A DNA stretch of 64,000 bases from Larimichthys crocea (Eukaryota > Chordata > Actinopteri > Sciaenidae): positions 20,426,210 to 20,490,209 of the forward strand of contig NC_040028.1 in NCBI RefSeq assembly GCF_000972845.2. Reading direction: 5' to 3'. This document shows, in pieces, positions 59,001 through 64,000 of the stretch (position 1 is its first letter; the number at the start of each line of letters is the position of its first letter). The notes under the pieces were generated by a model. The model made no database searches. It worked only from the letters and a program-made list of their open reading frames with translations, and was not told where the DNA came from. Position numbers and translations under genes: made by a program.

Positions 59001-60089
59001 TAAGCTGCTAAAGTTTTCACTAAAGGAGCTGCAGTGGAAAGTTTCATTATTCCCCTTTTGAAACGAGTGATTGCTCTCTCACATTGTAATCCACAACAAT
59101 GTGCGCTTTGTGTGATCTGTGTCTCGTAGCTTTGTGTCACTGTGAGAGCCACACGCTCTGTTTCCAAGCGGCGCTTCAGACACAAACAGAATCTTATGGA
59201 TGACCTGTGTTGTCAGCACACCTCAGGTTAGCGACTGCTAAACAAAACGCTGTAATTCACTGAGCGAGTCGATTTATGAGATCAGTCGGTCACCGCGCTG
59301 ACTCGAATAACGTTCAAAGATTTCAGCGTTAACGAGCTTATTCAGTGCCGAGCGATTATGTCCAAATAGTTTGACCCAGTTTCTACAGAACAAATAACTG
59401 GTCGGCTCTTTATTACATTATGAGTACGACATGACATGAGTAATCCACTCAGCATCAATGTATAAAATATAAATAAATATAACAAACAAACGATGGAGCC
59501 ACAGAACGTCATCAGGCATCTCGGGTTTGAATATTTGATGTAGCACACATACATTAAAGGTCCAGTGTGTACAAAAAATATATTTTCATCAGTGTCAGTT
59601 CCTCTAACGTCCACCTGAGGCTGGCTCCAGAAGTGAGTCAGTCTCCATAAGTCCCCATGTCCAAATGTCCAACTTCACAGCAGAAATAAACATGTTTACA
59701 GCCTGGTACAAAAAACAGTTTTGGTCTCTGTAGCTAATTCCCCCGTTCATGACAACTGTACTGAGGGTGAATTTATATACAACTCACCTGTTCACATTAT
59801 ATTAAGGCTTAAAGTTATGCAGGATTAAGAGCGGGGACGCTTTGATTGACAGGTGGGTTACCTGTTTGAGCAACCAGGTGTCACTCAGCTCGCCTCAGGT
59901 CCGAGTCTTCTGTCTCACAGCCACAAGAGAGTTTAAATCAAGGACATGATGTGACTCTGCTAACATCTGCTTTGTCTTTGTTCTGTTCCAGTGGACGACA
60001 GTGCCATCCTAGACTGCCAGTTTGGTGACTTCTATCACACGCCTCCACAAGGATTCGAGAAGATCCTGTTTGAGCAACAAATCTTCTAA
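53095..60089 (+). CDS. spryd7: SPRY domain-containing protein 7, 5 exons
   Basis: Small protein consisting essentially of one SPRY domain; its biochemical role is not established. Exons: 53,095-53,200, 55,080-55,196, 55,510-55,676, 56,743-56,845, 59,992-60,089 (TAA at 60,087-60,089). Lengths sum to 591 nt, giving 196 aa, the human length. All introns are GT-AG and phases join. Near-identity to the human protein is evident: GHIPLKEMPTVQLDTHHMG, GRRICGTGGCLANAPLHQN, WGIGVATQKVNLNQVPLGRD, NNEEKNRLPANSLPQEGD, GITYDHVELNLYLNGKN, FEKILFEQQIF. The start is chosen at the first ATG, giving MAAMFACCLGCC in line with the human N-terminus. Intron 1 carries a palindrome array (53.3-54.9 kb) and intron 4 an N gap flanked by a 1.2-kb duplication. 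Confidence 0.97.
53321..53832. mobile_element. Nested foldback elements, first set
   Basis: Outer arms: TAACACCCCGACTTAAACAT near 53,321 to CACAGGTCAGCTCGTGAC at 53,388-53,405, against GTCACGAGCTGACCTGTCTG near 53,735 to ATGTTTAAGT... near 53,800. Inside are two inner palindromes, 53,423-53,544 and 53,567-53,696, each opening with GGTGTTTCGGTTCAACGAGT and closing with the inverse. No ORF. Probably MITE copies inserted into one another. Confidence 0.75.
53849..54353. mobile_element. Nested foldback elements, second set
   Basis: Outer arms CATAAGAAAAGACAAACATC (53,849 on) and its inverse ending at about 54,353. Inside is a complete palindrome, 53,869-54,000, then a split one with arms 54,018-54,059 and 54,290-54,331, itself interrupted by an inner inverted pair TGTTAGTCGAATG (54,060) / CATTCGGCTAACA (54,277-54,289). 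The centre holds a truncated SINE (about 54,164-54,230). Confidence 0.72.
54451..54856. repeat. Duplicate of the SINE-bearing segment
   Basis: Repeats the order seen at 54,080-54,331: GCGATGGGAAGTTCAGTTCT, GGATCATTTGACTCA, TGTGGACACA..ATGACTTAA, SINE, GTAAAAACAAAAAATGTAA, CAGTCACC and the foldback arm ending AAAACACCGGTGATGTTTG. Here the SINE is longer, so the first copy has an internal deletion. Confidence 0.7.
54604..54770 (+). mobile_element. tRNA-derived SINE
   Basis: Starts GGGGCAGCTGTGGCTCAAGA. RNA polymerase III A box near 54,613-54,624 and B box GGTTCGATGCC at 54,658-54,668. The body continues with TCTGCATGTTGAAGTGTCCT, TGGGCAAGTTACTGAACC and AAGTCGCTTTGGATAAACGA. It is a short retroposon, not a tRNA gene, since no cloverleaf 3' half follows. 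Confidence 0.8.
57271..57693. mobile_element. DNA element with GGGCGCATTCAGAC ends
   Basis: Left end GGGCGCATTCAGACGGCG and right end CGTCTGAATGCGGCC are inverted repeats. The inside shares blocks with 60,706-61,245 (AATCAGGAAAT, TCTGATTAAC, TTCAGATTTAGAAGCTGC, GAGTCTCAGAGTTTAG). It is noncoding and lies in spryd7 intron 4. Confidence 0.65.
57362..58539. repeat. First copy of a 1.2-kb duplication flanking a gap
   Basis: Matches 58,550-59,759 almost base for base with scattered indels, through to CAACTGTAC at the gap edge. See the gap at 58,540-58,549. Its right end includes a copy of the palindromic element (58,331-58,539). Confidence 0.9.
58540..58549. other. Assembly gap of 10 N
   Basis: Placeholder gap with near-identical sequence on both sides: the sequence left of the gap ends where copy 2 continues (59,760 on), and the sequence right of it restarts at the beginning of copy 1. 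This is what an unmerged overlap of two contigs looks like. Confidence 0.97.
58550..59759. repeat. Second copy of the 1.2-kb duplication
   Basis: Near-identical to 57,362-58,539. Differences are mainly small insertions or deletions in both directions, for example it lacks a segment near 58,722 and has extra bases near 58,793-58,805, 58,872-58,890 and 59,300-59,325. It may be a second haplotype of the same locus. Confidence 0.9.
59552..59895 (-). mobile_element. Palindromic DNA element, minus copy
   Basis: Begins TTAAAGGTCCAGTGTGTAC, then CTGAGGCTGGCTCCAGAAGT and the block shared with 13.6, 18.5 and 62.0 kb, ending near TGATTGACAGGTGGG. It ends about 100 bp before spryd7 exon 5. Confidence 0.72.
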
Positions 60090-60705
60090 AAGAAAAAGAA
60101 GGAAGACCTCCAGCCTTTGCCCCGCTTCACGTTGTCCTCCTCTCCTTATATCTCAAAGCAAAGCGACATCTGTGACACTACAGTTTGATTGGATAATATC
60201 TTTATGTGTGGCTCTTTGTTTTGTTTCCCCGTGATTACTCTGTCTCTGCTGCTGCTGCTGCTCCGGACTAACGTCGGAGTATCCTTGAAAGGACTGTCAA
60301 ATCATTCACGTTGTGTCAGTGGTAAATCACCCTGTATTAACTAAAACACTTTGAATTGCTGCTTACATACTCAGTCTGTGTGTAGATGCCAGACAGTGGA
60401 TGTCACATGTTCCCATCGTTCAGGATCAGATGCCATCGCTTCGTTTTTTCCACATGTACCCTGCCGCACTGACATCCCAGCATTCGCCCTGTATTTATTT
60501 GTATTTATTTGATCATGACTGACCCCGTGCACTTTGCAGACCAGCAGCCCGTTCCAGGTGACGGTGCTGGAAAATGTTTCACAGAGTTAAATATTTCTCA
60601 AAGGTCCACAGTGGTGTGAGGAATTTATTGACTAAATATGACATAAACTAGCCATACGTATGTTTTTTTTTCACTGATTTAGATCCATGATTTTCACTCC
60701 GTACA

Positions 60706-61245
60706 CTACAGGGTCGTGTTACAGCGCGAGACGGGCTTCGTCTGTTCGTGTTGAATGTAACAGCTGTGACACAATCAGGAAATCGCTTTTTATTTTCTGA
60801 TTAACCGGCTTCATCGAGGCCAGCGCTCGCTCACTCTCACTCACTGTCCGCGTCTCTTGTTCTCAAACCATCGACCACAAACCAAATGAAACTTCTTGGT
60901 GTCGCGTTTTGGCAGATTCAGATTTAGAAGCTGCCTCATGACGTCAGAACACGACAGGTCGAGTCTCAGAGTTTAGTTTCAGGCTGACTGTGGAGGTGTT
61001 GGCCCGATTCGAGCGTCTGATTGGCTGCAGTGTGACGTCGGGCTGCGTTTTAATTCAAAAGTTAGATCTGGGTCAACTTCTCTATTCAGACTGCCGTGTC
61101 GCTGCAGCAGTATGCGGCCGTTCTGAGTCAGTGTTTCAAACCCCGCCAGCTCCGCCGCGGTCCACTAGCTTGGAAGGGGTGAGGGGTGTTCAGTTGGTTA
61201 GACGCAACTAAATCTCACACACACACACCTACTGGACCTTTTTAA
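60706..61245. mobile_element. Interspersed DNA-repeat in the spryd7 3' flank or 3' UTR
   Basis: Shares many blocks with 57,271-57,693, and its GC-rich part (GTTTCAAACCCCGCC...) inversely with 2,200-2,262. Its right end, GGGGTGTTCAGTTGGTTAGA ... CTACTGGACC, resembles the MITE at 17.1 kb, so it may be a composite. Confidence 0.55.
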
Positions 61246-61364
61246 AATAGCTGCCACCGATTATGTATTAATCTAAGTCCAAACACTTCTCTCACCCTGA
61301 ACTTCTCTTGTGGTTTTGTGTTTTTATTCTGATCATGAGAACGTGGTCGGCGATTTCTGGTTAA

Positions 61365-61517
61365 AATAAAAAATGTCAATCTGTCGTGTTGTTATTGGCA
61401 TTGCGTATCCGCTGCTCGAGTGTGTGACAGTCATATATTTCAACCGCTTGTCTCTGTTTGCACTAATGATGTTCTATATTGTACAAGCAAAAATCCAAAT
61501 ATTGTTGATTCATTAAA
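61365..61517 (+). terminator. Candidate spryd7 polyadenylation signals
   Basis: AATAAA at 61,365-61,370 and ATTAAA at 61,512-61,517, the latter followed by TTTTGTGTCTTGGGG, a plausible GU-rich downstream element. Either would give a 3' UTR of about 1.3-1.45 kb containing an interspersed repeat. Confidence 0.4.
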
Positions 61518-61563
61518 GTTTTGTGTCTTGGGGGGGCAAACTTTGTCAGAGTCACGTCGTGTT

Positions 61564-61640
61564 TGGATGGATGGATGGATGGATGGATGGATGGATGACT
61601 TTATTCATCCCTGAAGGGAAATTAGGTCGTCATAGTCGTC
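61564..61640 (-). mobile_element. ATGG microsatellite plus LINE 3' tail
   Basis: (GGAT)n at 61,564-61,595 followed by TTTATTCATCCCTGAAGGGA and AATTAGGTCGTCAT, the same retrotransposon end as at 18,180-18,262 but with a different short-repeat tail. Confidence 0.7.
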
Positions 61641-61964
61641 TGGTATATTTGAATACAATAGAATAAAATACTGAGGGAGAGAAAACTAGAAACACAGAAT
61701 GGGACAAGGACACTTATAAAAATATTAATATTCTTTGTTATCTGACTTCAGCTGTGAAAGAATTGGAAACAAATTTAAAACAAAATAATTATGAATTAAA
61801 TAAAATGATTACAGAACAGTGCATTTGTATGCAACTTTTATTTGTAAAATGTTTTCACATTGTCAAATCTTTAAAAAACGTTTGGACACCCCTGCAGTGT
61901 AACATTATATAATAAGAATACTATTATATAACAACAATTAGGAATCTCCCCTCATAGTTTTACA

Positions 61965-62210
61965 ATCTCCATAAGTCCCCATGTCCAAATGTCCAACTTC
62001 ACAGCAGAAATAAACATGTTTACAGCCTGGTACAAAAAACAGTTTTGGTCTCTGTAGCTAATTTCCCCGTTCATGACAACTGTACTGAGGGTGAATTTAT
62101 ATACAACTCACCTGTTCACATTATATTAAGGCTTAAAGTTATGCAGGATTAAGAGCGTGGACGCTTTGATTGACAGGTGGGTGTGGTCACAGGTGGCTTG
62201 TTTGAGCAAC
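61965..62210 (-). mobile_element. Palindromic DNA element, minus copy
   Basis: Matches 59,640-59,880 nearly perfectly from CTCCATAAGTCCCCATGTCC to GCTTTGATTGACAGGTGGGT. The left end is truncated. It is flanked by two related fragments (61,853-61,955 and 62,386-62,450) that share TCACATTGTCAAATCT and ACACCCCTGCAGT/ACACGCCTGCAGT, so it appears to have inserted in or between duplicated debris. Confidence 0.7.
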
Positions 62211-62385
62211 CAGACTTCATTCAGTCCACGTCTTCTGTCTCACAGCCATTGTAGTTTCTCCTTCACACTAGCGTCTTCTGTCTCACAGCCATTGTAGTTT
62301 CTCCTTCACACTAGGAAGGAAAGGGTGAAACAAGAGGGATGAACTCCGCGACATAAAATGTTCATATTGGTCCCCGGGTATCTTC

Positions 62386-62605
62386 ACATTGTCAAATCTG
62401 GCCCTTTTATATAACATCCGGACACGCCTGCAGTATAACAGTATATAATAAGAATAATAATATACAACAACAACAGATAGATATTTCTGTTTTTGCCTTT
62501 TCTACTTTGTTCTACTTCTGTAGTGTGTGCTACACTTTCCTCTGCTGCTGTAACAAGTACATTTCCCTGTGGTGATGATAAATAAAGTAAATCTAATCTA
62601 AACAA
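62386..62605 (+). mobile_element. LINE 3' end fragment
   Basis: Ends GTACATTTCCCTGTGGTGAT, GATAAATAAAGTAAATCTAA, TCTAA, a fish retrotransposon 3' tail with short-repeat end. 5'-truncated, noncoding. Confidence 0.55.
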
Positions 62606-62667
62606 CAACAAGTGGGAATCTCTCCCTCATAGTTTGACAGAATAGGGCCCCGACCCCTGCACAGCTT

Positions 62668-63215
62668 GGCAGGGGCGCCGCCAGGAATTTTGGGCCCCAT
62701 GAAAAAATTTTGGGCCCCATGAAACACCATTTTATATTGGTGTTTACCTATTTTTTTTTTTGGGGGGGGGGGGCCCTGGGGCGGGGGCCCTTGGAATTGT
62801 CCTAACTTTTCCCCCCTATACGGGGCCCCTGCAGCCCAGTCCGGCTAGGACCGGCCCTGCACAGCTCAGACCGGCCCTGCACAGCTAGACAGGGGCGCCG
62901 CCAGGAATTTTGGGCCCCATGAAAAAATTTGGTTTAATCATTTTATATTGGTGTTTACCTATTTTTTTTGGGGGGCCCTGTCAGTTGTGGGCCCTTGGAA
63001 TTGTCCTAACTTTTCCCCCCTATATGGGGCCCCTGCAGCCCGGACCGGCCCTGCACAGGTTGGACCGGCCCTGCACAGCTAGACAGGGGCGCCACCAGGA
63101 ATTTTGGGCCCCATGAAAAAATTTGGTTTAATCATTTTATATCGGTGTTTACCTATTTTTTCCCCCCTATATGGGGCCCCTGCACGGCTCGGTCCGCCCC
63201 TGCACGGCTCTGAGC
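62668..63215. repeat. Tandem array of a GGGCCCC-rich unit, three copies
   Basis: Three units begin GGGGCGCC(G/A)CCAGGAATTT near 62,668, 62,891 and 63,086 and share TTGGGCCCCATGAAAAAATT, ATTTTATAT(T/C)GGTGTTTACC, TTTTCCCCCCTATA and GGGGCCCCTGCA. Units are about 220, 195 and 130 bp and differ by internal deletions. Small GAC/CGGCCCTGCACAG spacers join them. The array ends about 230 bp upstream of the kpna3 start codon. Confidence 0.85.
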
Positions 63216-63225
63216 TGAATGTATT

Positions 63226-63444
63226 ATTGCTGCGTGGAGGAGGAAGAGCCGTGGAAACCAGGGCAGCCCATGCGGGAGGTATGCGTTAACTCCTCCCCTC
63301 ACTCTGCGTTGTGTTACGTCCTCCTCCTCCTGCTCCTCCTCCTCCTCCTCCTCCTCCTCCTCCTCTCCAGCAGCACAGGGAGCTGCCGTGCCTCGTCTCT
63401 AACACCCGGAGGAGTAACAGCACAAACCCCGCTCACGCACAGCC
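63226..63444 (+). promoter_or_regulatory. kpna3 5' UTR and proximal promoter
   Basis: Sequence between the tandem array and the kpna3 ATG. It contains a (CTC)n run at about 63,320-63,366 in the presumed 5' UTR and a GTTACGTC near 63,313. Context at the start codon is CAGCCATGG, a good Kozak match. The transcription start is not visible. Confidence 0.5.
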
Positions 63445-63513
63445 ATGGCAGAGAACGCCGGCTTGGAGAACCACCGCATCAAGAGCTTTAAAAACAAAGG
63501 ACGCGATGTCGAG
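63445..63513 (+). CDS. kpna3: Importin subunit alpha (karyopherin alpha 3), first coding exon only
   Basis: Encodes 23 residues, [20 protein letters not shown] and then DVE, followed by donor GAG|GTGAGC at 63,514. This is the start of the importin-beta-binding domain of importin alpha 3/4-type adaptors (KPNA3/KPNA4), which bring cargo with a classical nuclear localisation signal to importin beta. KPNA3 rather than KPNA4 is chosen because KPNA3 neighbours SPRYD7 in the same orientation in human. The remaining exons lie beyond the right edge. Confidence 0.93.
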
Positions 63514-63609
63514 GTGAGCTGACACGGGGATGCGGCGGGAGACACGTTAGTCTGACGCCGAAAATCGGCTCAGTTTGTCGGCCTCGCTGGAGAGGGGAGC
63601 CCGGCACCC

Positions 63610-63660
63610 AGCTTAGCCTAGCCTAGCCTAGCCTAGCCTAGCTTAGCTTAGCTTGGCCTA
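63610..63660. repeat. GCCTA/GCTTA pentanucleotide repeat in kpna3 intron 1
   Basis: About ten units of AGCCT/AGCTT, passing from GCCTA to GCTTA. Confidence 0.93.
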
Positions 63661-64000
63661 ATCTTGATATCGGCGGATTTCTCCCGTAATTAACCGAATT
63701 TATTTAAATCCAGCACGTCATCACGAGCGTCCTGCTTGTTAACTTATTCATATTTAGTCGTGAATGTGTGTGAACATGACGGAACATCGGAGAATCAACA
63801 GCGCTAACGTTAACCAGCTAGTCGGATGGACACCGGTACGCAAAGCCGAGGATGAGGCCGGGGCCTTGACCCGGCGACCAGAATCTGACGTTTGTCCCGA
63901 ATGTGACGTCAGCAGCTTCACCTGGAGGACGTCACGCACAGGTGAAGCTGCTGCCGGGCAGGCAGGTTTTTTAATTAAAGCAGGTGTTGCCCCTCCTTGT

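Noticed and set aside
62910..63289. Repeated open frames beginning MGPMKKFGLIILY
   Set aside because: They come from the tandem GGGCCCC-rich repeat, differ by frame-shifting deletions and have no independent support.

Overview
This is a piece of a vertebrate genome, most likely a percomorph-type teleost fish. The evidence is: multi-exon genes with GT-AG introns whose products closely match vertebrate proteins; many CA/GT and GATA/ATCT microsatellites; and fish-type mobile elements (short palindromic DNA transposons, a hAT-like element with CAGTGGTGG ends, a tRNA-derived SINE, truncated LINE 3' ends). Nothing looks bacterial, organellar or viral. Two runs of ten N mark assembly joins.

Read from left to right the window is the fish counterpart, in inverted orientation, of the human 13q14 region that is often deleted in chronic lymphocytic leukaemia. 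rnaseh2b (minus strand, 11 coding exons, 173-5886) is followed by about 32 kb without any recognised protein gene, containing one CpG-rich promoter-like block (about 25.7-27.4 kb), possible conserved noncoding blocks and repeats. A TE-rich stretch lies at 32.8-36.5 kb. A second CpG-rich promoter-like block (37.4-38.7 kb) ends in an exon-like sequence with a good splice donor. I infer it to be the start of a dleu2-like host transcript, because a matching exon-like segment (47553-47634) and the miR-15/miR-16 hairpin pair (47.74-48.01 kb) lie downstream on the same strand. trim13 (minus, intronless CDS, 50523-51707) and spryd7 (plus, 5 exons, 53095-60089) are head to head across a short promoter region. 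The first coding exon of kpna3 (63445-63513) begins the next gene, which runs off the right edge.

The orientation of every element (rnaseh2b -, miRNAs +, trim13 -, spryd7 +, kpna3 +) matches the human order read backwards, so this is conserved synteny rather than chance adjacency. I could not find recognisable exons of DLEU7, which lies between RNASEH2B and the DLEU genes in human.

The genes do not form one pathway. RNASEH2B is a subunit of the ribonucleotide-excising nuclease RNase H2, TRIM13 is an ER-anchored ubiquitin ligase, SPRYD7 is a small SPRY protein, KPNA3 is an importin alpha, and miR-15/16 repress cell-cycle and survival mRNAs. I see no convincing undescribed molecular system. 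The most useful unusual points are the predicted host-gene structure of the miRNA cluster, a nested palindrome array in spryd7 intron 1, and an apparent unmerged contig overlap (about 1.2 kb present twice around an N gap) in spryd7 intron 4. Alignments to known proteins and miRNAs were made from memory, and no search was run.
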